From positions 248,001 through 312,000 of the forward strand of contig JAJIRX010000557.1 in NCBI GenBank assembly GCA_023853785.1: DNA of 64,000 nucleotides. The letters run 5' to 3'. The DNA is from Psilocybe azurescens. Taxonomy: Eukaryota; Basidiomycota; Agaricomycetes; Agaricales; Agrocybaceae. Positions 1-10,143 of this stretch are shown here, one piece after another. Both the position numbers and the translations under genes were made by a program. Below the pieces are notes generated by a model. The model searched no databases. It had not been told where the DNA came from and saw nothing but the letters and a program-made list of their open reading frames with translations. Numbering within the stretch: position 1 is the first letter of the stretch; each line of letters starts with the position of its first letter.

Positions 1-328
1 TCAATTCTCCCCAGCCACCGCCTCGGTCTCCTGCAGCGTACGTTTTCTATCAACATCAAAGGGCTCTTGCCTGTCTTTGTTCTGGCATAACACCGCCCCC
101 CAAATATCTATGAATCCACATCAGCTGCCAGGGCAGTCGCTGTCCAGATGTTGGAGCGCAACGGCTTCATCTGGCCCGCTATTTTAGACGAAGCATATCC
201 CCCTCCGTCGGAGACCAAAGGCGTTGAATACGTGATTTCACAGATCGAGTATGATTCTTGCTGTTCTTCTTTCAAGAAACTAATATACTTATCGATATCT
301 CCCCAGCGGCGGACTTTTTCTCCAGCTC

Positions 329-1315
329 GTGGATTGTCATCAGACCCCGTCTCCAATGCAGGAGCATGCGCTCAAGGTTCTTTCTAACACTTTCACTATC
401 CTGACCATGGCATTACCGACTACGCCCACTGTACGAACGATAACGCCCCAGTCGACTCCCATCCCTCCCCATGTCAACGAGCTCCTCCAACAACTCGGCA
501 TGCCGCCGCTTAGGGCTGTAAACAACAATGCCAATCCCGTCGGTAATCAGCCCAATGCGGCTATGGATGATATCCGCCAGATTCCTATCCGCCCTCTTCT
601 CGCCCCGCTCACGATGCTCCTCCTTCGAACCTTGCTACTGCTGTATTTTATCGCCCCTACTCGGACGCCTATCTTTGGCGTGCTGATTGTGGCTTGGATG
701 CTGTATGAGATCTGGCAGCCTATTAGAAACGGACTGCAGAATGGCTGGGGAAGAAATCCACCGCAGAATCAGCAACAACGGGAAAATAATGCACCTGTGG
801 GTGCACAGAATGTGGATCAACCCAATGCGGTTCCCGCCCCTGGCGGTCTTCCAGCCGCCAACGTACCCGTCCGACCCGGTCCTATAGGTCCTGTGACTCT
901 GGACTTGCAAGCCGGTGCCCTGTTTGACAGTCTGGCTAATTTGAATATCGAGGAAGAGCAAAGGATGCTGAATCAAGCTACCGCGACAGCCGCAGCAGAA
1001 CCTGGGCTTGGACACAAGATCACCACCTTCCTAAGCCTGTTTGTTACAACACTTCACCCAGCAATATGGAATCGCAGGCGGGTCGCTCTTCGAAGAAGAG
1101 AGGGAGTTGTGAGGACGGAAGCTAACGCTAGGAACGCACCTCTGTCTCCTCCTGCCACTCCTCCTGCCGATGCTGAGATTCCAGCGACGTCGGTTGATAA
1201 CGTCGCTGCTCAGAGACGAGAGGAGCTGCGCGCGCAGTTTAACCGTCGCCCCCGTTGGATACAGCAATATATGGAGAGAGTGGTTGCTGAAGATTGGGTG
1301 GATGACTCTGATTGA
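329..1315 (+). CDS. Uncharacterised membrane protein, 5' end unresolved (possible HERP/Usa1-like)
   Basis: The last exon ends at the TGA at 1313-1315. It encodes a proline/asparagine-rich region, then one or two adjacent hydrophobic segments (about residues 88-122, rich in Leu with the stretch LLLYFIAP), then a low-complexity soluble tail ending in an acidic WVDDSD. The 5' part is not resolved: in-frame ATGs lie at 356 and 407, the latter in a good fungal start context (ACCATGG), but possible splice sites upstream suggest exons continuing towards or past the left edge. A hydrophobic pair in a Pro-rich protein with a Trp-containing acidic tail recalls fungal HERP/Usa1-type ERAD scaffolds. I do not see the ubiquitin-like domain, so this is only a suggestion. 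The 335 bases to the next gene show no other gene. Confidence 0.5.
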   Translation: MDCHQTPSPMQEHALKVLSNTFTILTMALPTTPTVRTITPQSTPIPPHVNELLQQLGMPPLRAVNNNANPVGNQPNAAMDDIRQIPIRPLLAPLTMLLLRTLLLLYFIAPTRTPIFGVLIVAWMLYEIWQPIRNGLQNGWGRNPPQNQQQRENNAPVGAQNVDQPNAVPAPGGLPAANVPVRPGPIGPVTLDLQAGALFDSLANLNIEEEQRMLNQATATAAAEPGLGHKITTFLSLFVTTLHPAIWNRRRVALRRREGVVRTEANARNAPLSPPATPPADAEIPATSVDNVAAQRREELRAQFNRRPRWIQQYMERVVAEDWVDDSD

Positions 1316-1650
1316 ATTTATTTAGTGTACAATTTAGTGTACGAATTATAGTTGCCTTGCCACAGATACATTTACATTCTATAGGAATCTGTTTTGAATA
1401 CATAATTATATCCTATCTATAACAATGTCGGTTGCCTGCAGGCTGGCGATGACAACTGTCAATTAAGGATGGCCATAAAAGGGTAAGGCATACTACCGCA
1501 CGTGAGCTCAAACACGAACTTTGGACAGGATGGTCATTGTCAAGTGGTTGTTGTATATCTCATCCCCCATCTTGTTATAAACCCGCTCCAATTCATTACT
1601 AACCTTCTACCAGTACAAACCACTACTACTCCCCAGATTACCACCGGTCC

Positions 1651-3184
1651 ATGTCCTCGACATTCGACTCGCTCGTCAGCGACCTATCTCGCGATTTCAA
1701 TCGCGTGCAGCCCAAAGATTCCCTCCAATTCTGTGCCAACTGGTTCCAATCTCGCTTAGAAGAGCAGCGGGCGCGTACACGCGACCTCCTTGCTAGCCGC
1801 TCGACGTCGATCTCAGCTCCCACCGAGCTCTACTCGGATAACCCGAGCGGGGCCTGCCCACACTCTCCCCCTTCCCCCGTCCCCGCTCGTCCATCAGAGA
1901 CAGCATCGCCCACAGCCCGTTCGGCACGCTCAACGTCCCGGGCAATGCGCTGCTGAGCAGTGGTGATCGCACCCCACCTTCGCTGCGCTTCAACCAGAAC
2001 GAGCTCCCGCCCACGTCGCCGCTCAGCAACGCCAACCCGTTCGCGGCGTTCGACACTGCGACGCCGACGCCGCCCCACCACCCAGGCGATTATCTGCACG
2101 CCCCGACGTCGGCGATCTTCGCACGGCGCACGTCCGTGTCTGCCGAGTCTATCGCGGTGGACAGCAGCTCGGATGAGCCTCTGCCTGTTTACCCGAAGAG
2201 TGAAGACCAGGTGCGCCGCATCAAGGCTGCGACGGGGAGTAACTTCATCTTCCGGGATCTAGATGAGGAGCAGGAGACGGGCGTGCTCAACGCCATGCAG
2301 GAGCGCAAGGTTGTGAAGAACGAGATCGTCATTCGGCAAGGCGACGTCGGGGAGTACTTTTATGTCGTCGAATCGGGGCAGCTCTATTGCTACATCCATC
2401 CTGACCCGCTGCCTTCGAGCTGGCCTGCGGAGGGCAGCATCGCACAGGCGATTAGCCCAGAGAATAAAATCGCGCAGCAAAAGTACCACCCCGAGTTTGG
2501 CAAGATGGTCCAGGAGTGCAAACCGGGCAGCTCGTTCGGCGAGCTTGCGCTGATGCACAATGCGTTGCGGGCGGCGACGGTTCTGGCGGTGGAGCACTCG
2601 ATCCTGTGGTCGCTGGACCGCATCACGTTCCGCACTATCATTCTGAAGGCCGCACATAGACGGCGCACGATGTATGAGCAGTTCTTGTCGACTGTCACGC
2701 TGCTTTCGTCGCTGGATGCACCGGAGCGGAGCAAGATCGCAGATGCGCTGGTCAGCAGTGTGTATGTGGATGGAGAGGCTGTCGTCAGGCAGGGAGAGAT
2801 GGGCGATACGTTCTTCTTCATCGAAGAAGGAGAGGCTATCGTGACCAAGACCCAACAGACTGAGAGTGGGGACATTCGCGAAGTTCAAGTCGGACATCTC
2901 AGGAAGGGAGATTACTTTGGAGGTGAGCACTTTCTCTTATTTTCACGGTCTTACTGGGACTCTGACTGTGAACTACTTTGATAGAACTATCGCTATTGCG
3001 TCTGGCGCCCCGAGCAGCTACTGTTAGTGCTATATACCGCACTGACCCATCAGCGCCCAAGCTCAAAGTGGCAGCCCTTGATGAAGCAGCTTTCACGCGA
3101 CTGCTCGGTCCTCTACGCGAGATCATGGAGCGCAAGGCAGGCGAAGCTTATGGAAGTGGACCGAGACTCTCCATCTCTCGTTAA
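1651..3184 (+). CDS. cAMP-dependent protein kinase regulatory subunit (frame break at 1849-1852)
   Basis: This is the regulatory subunit that holds PKA catalytic subunits inactive until cAMP binds. The N-terminus (MSSTFDSLV, then LQFCANWF) is the RIIa docking/dimerisation domain. The inhibitor site RRTSVS follows at about 2130, and two cyclic-nucleotide-binding domains follow, with phosphate-binding cassettes FGELALMHN and, in the second, YFGE joined across an intron. The only intron is 2923-2984; the last exon is 2985-3184. The frame of the N-terminus and the frame of the rest (SPFPRPRS, then FGTLNVPG) differ by one base and meet at the GGGG run at 1849-1852, with no room for an intron. One missing G restores a continuous protein of about 490 residues. 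The domains are unmistakable, so the break is most likely a sequence error. Confidence 0.95.
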
Positions 3185-4181
3185 ATGTATTTGTAAACGG
3201 AGTGAAGTAGATGATCCTTGTTAAATTGTATATACGCTTTCTTGTGTGGGGGATGCAGATGCACTGTACTGTACGATGTACCTTTTTAGAACTGTCCTTT
3301 GCAAAATACTTTCTTGACTTCGTTTTGTTTGTTTAACCACCTACATCCCTGCTGTAGCGACGTCACGACGACGCGACTTGTGATTGTAGACGCCGGATCT
3401 TATTGGGATGATCATCGGATTACTTACTGTGCCCGAGGGCCGGATGTGCCCAAACTTGAACATAAAGTTCGACCTCAACCATCTATCTCTCCACATCTGA
3501 GCATAGGCTTTACTCTGGTTTCTTGTGACATCCAAATAATTATACAACAAATCTCGCATCTGCAAGGTCTTTTGTGTAACCTTTGGAGATACTTCACAGG
3601 TGAAAACAATGGACAATTAATGGGACGGAAGCAACGGGACTGAACAATGGCTTTATCCGTGCGTGTGTCTGGCGCCGGATGAACGGCGGAGCCATTGTTG
3701 GGATGCCAACACCCTAGTAAAACGGATGCTAGCCAACATTGAAAGAAGCACCAGTGGGTCAATATTTGGACTAGCTCGAGGACGTGGGGTGGGAGCCGAA
3801 ACCGCTCCACTAGTCGCTGTTGGGTAGGAGTTCTTCTGGCACCTGCTGCCCTTTTGTATCCCACAATTCTTCCTGCCATTCATCCTACCTCCCACCCCCA
3901 CTCCTTCCCCCCTATCCTCCCTCCCCTCAAATCACAAAGCACCGTTTTTCATTGAACGGCTCACATTCATTTTTTTTTCTATTAAAGTAAAAATAACGCG
4001 GCCTTGATGGACGCCCGCGCCTTGATTGGTGTTCAAGAAAGACAAGTTTTAGGTGTGTTCACGTAGATTGTTTATCCTGCCACTACATTCTAATTTATTG
4101 CTGTAGGACTTCCTGGTTTAAGTGATGTGTTCGTTAGACCATAATATGGTTTCGACTCGCAATTTCTGATATCAATGATAG
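3185..4181 (+). other. Intergenic region, nothing recognised
   Basis: About 1 kb between the PKA regulatory subunit and the membrane protein downstream. Open frames here, including a 134-codon one on the minus strand at 3475-3879, lack recognisable motifs or coherent splice sites. The last ~180 bases probably contain 5' exons of the downstream gene: an intron-like stretch runs from 4052 to 4105, preceded by an ATG at 4007, but I could not join these exons with certainty. Confidence 0.4.
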
Positions 4182-5044
4182 CTTCCCTTTTCCAACTAAA
4201 GGTCATGGTCAATCTGCGTCTTCAACCTCGTACGCATTTTTGCAGAGTTATCAGAATGATATTGAATTTATCTGTGGCGGAATAGGACTTCGTCAAGCGC
4301 ATCAACATCCGCATCGTAAGTGCTCAGCGCTTTGTTTCGAATGTTTAAAACTAATGCCACCGTAGAGAATCCTCTACTTCTGCTTCTTCTACCTCTTCCT
4401 CCGTTTCGTCGACATCTCCGGAGGCGACATCCATCTCTTCGACTTCTGATGTGATAACGTCTACCTCGCAAGAGTTGTCAACAACAACCTCTCAGTCTAC
4501 CCAGACAGTCATTGCTTTTCCAGCTGATAGCTCCAGCTCGTCTTCTGCAACCCCAAGCGCCGTCGCACACACCTCGTTTCTCCAAAACAAGGTCCTCTCA
4601 GGGCTCGTGTTTGCTCTCGCCGGCGTCGTGGGCCTGGTGGTTATCGTCAGCATATTGACTTTCGTGATCCGTAGAAAGCGCACCCGAAGGCTGGTGGAAG
4701 ACGCAGTGTCGTTCGACCCCGTCAAGATGGGCGCTGGCTACCACAACGCTTTAGAAGCCGGTCATTCTCCCCAGTCTAACTACGTACGCTCCAGCACTAG
4801 CACTGGGCGTGCGAGCAATGGACCAGAAGTCAGACAAACTCCTGCATTCGCGGACTATGCCCCTCCTCCACCTTCGCAGATGTACATGTCTTCTTCGGCC
4901 AGTGTGGCGTCGTACCATTCCCAACAAGGCTACAATAATAGCCAACAGCAGCAGGCGGCGTATCAGCAGCCTTTCAACTGGGCGGCGCCTCCGCAACAAG
5001 TGGATCCTTACAAAGGTACTAGGGGATCAGCGGAATCTGCATAA
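4182..5044 (+). CDS. Ser/Thr-rich single-pass membrane protein, 5' end unresolved
   Basis: Exons at 4182(?)-4229, 4286-4315 and 4366-5044 join in frame through two introns (4230-4285 and 4316-4365). The N-terminal half is an almost pure Ser/Thr mucin-like stretch, likely O-glycosylated. One transmembrane helix follows (around 4590-4670, GLVFALAGVVGLVVIVSILTF), then a basic stop-transfer signal RRKRTRR and a cytoplasmic tail rich in Pro, Ser, Tyr and Gln. This layout resembles fungal cell-surface sensors of the Mid2/Wsc type, but no cysteine-rich ectodomain is visible. The start codon and any signal peptide must lie in upstream exons; an ATG at 4007 followed by a possible intron is one candidate. 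I do not assign a specific function. Confidence 0.65.
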
Positions 5045-5626
5045 ACAGCGGTTCAAATCCTCGGCTACGGAAATTGAATTTTCACCGCCGATATTGCCTA
5101 CTCGTGATAACGTAGAAGCGCGTTGAAACAACCTTTCCATGACAGGTAAGGATTCTAAATATTTTTTCCCCTCAAAAAGAGGTTTAACACCACACATTTC
5201 TAGCTCGAACCCCCATCCATCTCCAATACCCTGTTTTGCTCTCCTATACCCGGCTGTCAAGCCCGTCATTCTGTCTTTCATGCCCACGCCCACATGCAGC
5301 ACTAAGTGCACAACTAGCCCATTTATTTTCTGACGGCAGCTGCGCGAACATCTGGCTTGTTGTTGTCAACTTTGTGTCAGCAATCTCGCCTCTTTTCTCC
5401 GGGCTGGTTCCGTCGAGACGTTAGCGTCTTCTGTGCTCCTTGTACTTGTAGTAACTACGCTTCCATTTTGTGCTGACATACTGTTAAACCTATACTGTCG
5501 TTGACTACTCTAAATATACAACTAAATGTACGAAACTGAAGATACTTTCAGATCGTTAATCATCTGGATGCCTTGTCTTTCAGGTGGGCGTCGGTTTTGC
5601 TTCTGTTAGATCAACTTCTTCTGCTC
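5045..5626 (+). other. Convergent intergenic region
   Basis: The 3' flanks of two converging genes: the membrane protein ending at 5044 and the MFS transporter whose stop lies at 5627. No gene or repeat is recognised. Confidence 0.4.
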
Positions 5627-8043
5627 TCACATCGTGGGGTTGTCCAAGCTTCCGGAGCCACCTCTGGTATCCAGCTGGGCGTCTTCTTTCTCTATTCCTA
5701 ATAATTTCGTGTCGCGGATCCGCCACTCTCTGCGCTCAAGAGTATACACCAACCATGTGACAGCCAAAGTGGCGATGGAGGCACAGATCATGGCGATCAT
5801 TCCTTTGCGAAACCTAGGCGCGTCCGTCGCCGGGTAGAATACGATGGACCACCAGGCATTGACTACATTATTCCACATGCTGTGATTGTTTGTGGTCGTA
5901 ATCAGTATAGGAAGGTAGAAGAAAAGAATAGAACTGACGCACTTCATGGATGCGAGGACGACGGCACGTTCTTGATCGTCGTCAGCGCATATTTGGTTCG
6001 CCCATCTGTGAGAGAAAGAAAGTTCTATCTATCAGGGGAATAATTCATTTAGAAGAGACATACGCAAATGTCGTCGCCTGGCCAGCATATGATGCCCCTG
6101 CTAGATCTATCAAGAGCGAAGGGTATGGATACGATGCTGATGATATTAAAAAGTAATCTTACAATACGCGAAGAACTTTAGACCTGTCGGACTGCTCCAG
6201 ACGAGAATGCATATGGAGGAAATGATGCATGCGATAGACATGTAAACCAGAACGGGCCATCGGACTTGAGTGTGATCTGTCCAGGTCGCGCATACAAGTG
6301 TAGAGACAATGGCAAATGCTGTGGATCCAGATGGATAAAAGTCTGCACACAAAAAATTAAGTTGTGAAATTTGTTCAAAGGTAGAAGGCATACCGATTTG
6401 CTCGACGCTATACCCTCCAATTGATTTCAGCCATTGTCCCATGAGATTATTGGATCCAAAGCTTTCTGTTTCGCCTGAAATTGCAAACTGTTCAGACAGT
6501 TAGACAATGATAATGAATTTATACGAAAAATGTGGTCATACCAGTAGGCTACAGGCATACCATCGCCAGCGACCTAATACTCTCCGTAGTATGTTCCATG
6601 ATAAAGGTCGAGATTTAGCCTGTTCTAGCTTTTCGACTTGCTCAAGACGTTCATGAGCCAGCACCCGTTCCTGACGGGAGTCAATGTTACTGTGACCACT
6701 AAGTAACTACAAAGGGAGGCACCTCTTCAGACAAGTAAAAGGCTTTAGTTGTGCGAGGCAGGTCTGGGAAGACAAGAAAGCCATACAGGGCAATCGGCAG
6801 AGTGATGATACCGTCGATGATGAATCTATGAAAAAATACACGACCTGTTGAACAGAAAACATTGAATTGCTTACAGCCATCTCCATCCACTGCGGCCAGC
6901 ATGACCATTTAGATGTCTAATGCGACGACGGTTAGCATTGAACCGCAATCGAAGGGTCTAGTTTGACACGACCCACCTATATACTGCGGCTTGTAACACT
7001 CCAGAAAACCTGACGTTTCGCCGACAAGATTCGAATCAATAAATTGAATTGATGCTGCGGATACTCACAATGTTCCAACCAGACCTGAGCTAGTAAAAAT
7101 GCCAGATCTTTTTCCAAGTTCTTCGGGTTTGTACCATCTGAAATAGAAGAATGAGTAAGGCAACAATCTGCCCGAAATCTGTTCTGCAAAACCACCTACG
7201 AGCCGAGAACATAATGAGTCCCTACAAAAGTTGACGACTCGGCCATTCCCTGGAAGAAACGTATGGCATATATCTAAACATAATTAGGTTACCATCGTTT
7301 GGAACTACCGAAGATTAATTCCTCTGACCTGCTCAACATTCTTAACGACGCTTGTACTATCTTTGATTGAGCGGCTGATATGATACTATAACTTTTCACG
7401 GTTCACACTGCACTAACCAGAAGGTGAGTATTCCCCATATGATCTGCATGGATGGAAACCATATGCGGGGTGATACAACCTGAAGCATAAGATTGTCTTT
7501 TCAGCGTTACAATCAGTAATAGGGCGATAAAATGGATTGGAATAATGGCATACTTGGGATCATGCCCAAAATATAACCGCATGTGAAGATTGTATTTATT
7601 TTCTAAAAATGGGCATGTTAGATGACCGCAAGGACATGAATCTTTGGATTAGACTCTAACGTTGAATTCTGTTCCAAACATCTGCAACTCCTCTCTCATT
7701 CCGGAGACATATGCATTGGAGATATTGGAGCGATCTAGGTCTGTACGAAGAGGAAGGATGAACAGATTTCTTCAAACCCGAGAAGTCCAGGTCCAGCGTA
7801 CAGTTGGAAAAGTACTGCGCGATAATCGGTCGACAGTCAGGCCACACTACGGAACTGACATTCGGTCCTTACAGCAGGACGAGAACGCACCATAAGACAG
7901 CAGTAGGATAGAATGAACCAATCAATCTTTGCTAATAGAACTTTCTCCTGTTTGCTAGCCGGGTGTTTTCCCCAGACAATTTTGCGTAGTCTGCCGACAG
8001 CCATCTTTAAAATGAATGGTCGAAGAGAAGAACGAAGCGACAC
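5627..8043 (-). CDS. MFS transporter, pantothenate/allantoate permease type (Dal5/Liz1-like)
   Basis: A twelve-helix anion:cation symporter family protein, likely importing pantothenate or a related organic acid across the plasma membrane. It reads from an ATG at 8043 (or 8004) through about a dozen short exons. Diagnostic pieces in order are SKQEKVLLAKIDWFILSY, YLDRSNISNAYVSGM, GMAESSTFVGTHY, SGWRWLFIIDGIITLP, FPDLPRTTKAFY, MGQWLKSIGGYSVEQI and NVVNAWWSIVFYPATDAP, all family hallmarks. Exons resolved exactly include 7891-8004/8043, a 13-nt exon at 7802-7814, 7418-7496, 7329-7374, 7200-7273 and 7069-7137. All junctions keep frame, so no break is needed. The tail after the last helix is short and ends at 5627. 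A transposon-like insertion (8171-9218) sits about 130-170 bases upstream of the start. The substrate is inferred from family resemblance only. Confidence 0.88.
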
Positions 8044-8162
8044 TGTGAGGGAAATCCGTTTTGTACAATGACGTGGGAGATCTTACGCTATTTGTTCATA
8101 TGGCGTCAGCGAACGAACCCCTATGCCGGAAGAATCTACTATATGCCGTGAATGCCGCATGG

Positions 8163-8170
8163 AGGACATG
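8163..8170 (+). repeat. Left 8-bp target site duplication
   Basis: AGGACATG immediately left of the element, identical to 9219-9226 on its right. An 8-bp duplication is the signature of hAT-superfamily insertion. Confidence 0.9.
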
Positions 8171-9218
8171 AGGACCCCTGAAAGTAGACTTGGAACCCAG
8201 ATCCAAAAGTCGAGTTTTTCCAAATTTCTATCCGGACGACTTTGGCCAATTTCTATCCGGATTTGGGATCTGGGTTCAGGTAAGGGAAATTTCTATCCGG
8301 ACGCGGATCTGGGTTACCCAAAATCGTGATTTTCACATTTTTCGCCCCAGAATGCCCATTTTTTCGCTCACCGGCTCCTCTGGAGCCATAATACCAGCTC
8401 TACGAAAGTCTCGTAGATAATATACATTAAGATTTAATATTTGATAAAAATACAACCAATATTGCTCATTTTAAGGCCCAGCTAAACATCCTCTTCAGGC
8501 TCCTGCTCTGCTGGTTTTTCCCCTCCAACAAAAGCTTTCAAAGTCGCTACAACTTTTTGCTGTTATATTTGATGTCTCTGAACAATGTCCACTCGTCTTG
8601 AGAGATTTTGAAGCCAGGTTGCCTCCGATGGAGCATGCTTCAGAGTGCACATAAATATCAATAGTGGGAGATGATCGAATTGGAGGACGGGAAGCGGTTG
8701 GGCATGTGGGATAGCACGAAAGTGGGAGCAGAGATAATGTTCGAAAAACTGTACAGAGATATAAAAACACCCATGATGTTCAGCGAGTGTGATACATTAC
8801 TGTGTCGTCCATTTTTGCCGCAAGACTTTGAATATATAGCTTTTACTGAGATTGAGGTTTTCTGAGATGTGAACATATATATTTCCGGGTCCAAGCTCTT
8901 GAAATTTGACCGACGCAACATATCTTAATTCTATACAGTGTGTACGAATGAGGAATGCATCTAGATAGTGTAGTGGTTATTTTTTCATTAGAAGTATGCT
9001 GCCCACAATTATTATGTTCGAGCCAACCCCTACACAAATTTTTATCCGGAAGCGGATCTGGGTTGGGTTGGCCAGTCCAATTTCTATCCGGAAATCGTGT
9101 CTGGGTTCTGGCCAAAAATGCCCAATTTTTTATCCGGATAGTCCTACGGGTTCCAAAAATTTTCAAAAATTTCTATCCGGATTGGGATCTGGGTTCGAAG
9201 TCTACTTTCAGGGGTCCT
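8171..9218. mobile_element. Non-autonomous hAT-type element (MITE-like, 1048 bp)
   Basis: The ends form inverted repeats of about 34 bp (8171-8204 and 9185-9218) that match at all but one position and begin AGGACCCCTG. Identical 8-bp flanks (AGGACATG) show an intact insertion. Inside the ends are copies of a short motif, TTTCTATCCGGA or TTTTTATCCGGA, three near the left end (8225, 8250, 8290) and four near the right (9039, 9081, 9127, 9170), often followed by GGATCTGGGTT. Subterminal motif arrays are typical transposase-binding regions in hAT elements. The central ~700 bp has no recognisable transposase, so movement would need an enzyme supplied elsewhere. It lies in the promoter region of the MFS transporter to its left. 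Confidence 0.88.
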
Positions 9219-9226
9219 AGGACATG
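9219..9226 (+). repeat. Right 8-bp target site duplication
   Basis: AGGACATG directly after the right inverted repeat, matching 8163-8170. Removing the element and one copy restores the presumed empty site. Confidence 0.9.
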
Positions 9227-10143
9227 AGACTGCAAAAACACTCGGGGATCAGATGGAATATCGGGCGGAAGGAGCACTACCGCTACGCAGCTCTGCACTG
9301 ACATGTGCCTCACCGTCGACCAGTCTTGAAATTGAGTTTGAAATGGACAGTTGTTTGTTTTGAGGGCTCGTGTAAGACACGTGAACCCAGGGATCCATAT
9401 GATTGCTCACCAACACTCAACTGACCCAACGACTGACAACAAGTTCAGTGAATTCTAATGTCGCTACGGTGCAATTATGTCGTCTAATTCTCGCTTCCAA
9501 TGCTGTTTTCGGATACCTGAACTACCTGCTTTCATATCTGTGCTGCAAACTTGACTCATTCTCGGCATGCGATATCTCCGGAGGATTGGAATGCAATCTG
9601 AGTAAGACTGCAGCACAAACAACAACCCTGCAACACAAAGCAATTATTCAGCCGTAATGTCCCCTCTGGAACTCTCTGGAAGATTAGAAGGACCCTTGTC
9701 ATTCATCTTCCTATCATGCCGTGAGATCCCTGATAATAAACCTATCAATCTCTTCCTTTGACCCCAACTTCGATGATAAAGTGGAGACTTGCCATTACTG
9801 TCAACGACGATCACATCCTTTCTTAAAAGAGGACTGTGAGCCCTCCATAATTGGGGTCTTAGCTGGTGATAGTTAGACAAGGTGTACTTTGATTGCGATA
9901 GTTTTCTCATTGCTATACATCTTCCCAAGTTATAGGATCTTGATCGCAGCGAGGAGGATCCGGTCTCTTTCGGGGAAGTGATCTGTGCATGTTTTGCTTT
10001 GTCAGTTCACCTGAGTCAATATTTACTTCCGTTCGATCAATTCTGCTCCGAGATGTTTCTTAAGCCCTCTTCTGGATTATAATCTTGCGACAGATTGCGA
10101 CCCGCCCTCTTATTCTCTTCCTTTCACTCAAAGAGTACACAGC
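9227..10143 (+). other. Intergenic region, no gene recognised
   Basis: About 0.9 kb between the hAT-type insertion and the Ytp1-like gene. A minus-strand open frame at 9644-9928 (94 codons) has no motif or splice context that I recognise. The final part is presumably the promoter of the downstream gene. Confidence 0.4.

Noticed and set aside
3475..3879. 134-codon minus-strand open frame
   Set aside because: Low-complexity, no motif, no coherent start context, and intergenic base composition.
5045..5080. tRNA B-box-like GGTTCAAATCC
   Set aside because: No T-stem pairing, acceptor stem or A box around it.
8671..8865. Open frame inside the hAT-type element as a transposase remnant
   Set aside because: 65 codons with no hAT or zinc-finger BED motif; chance frame.
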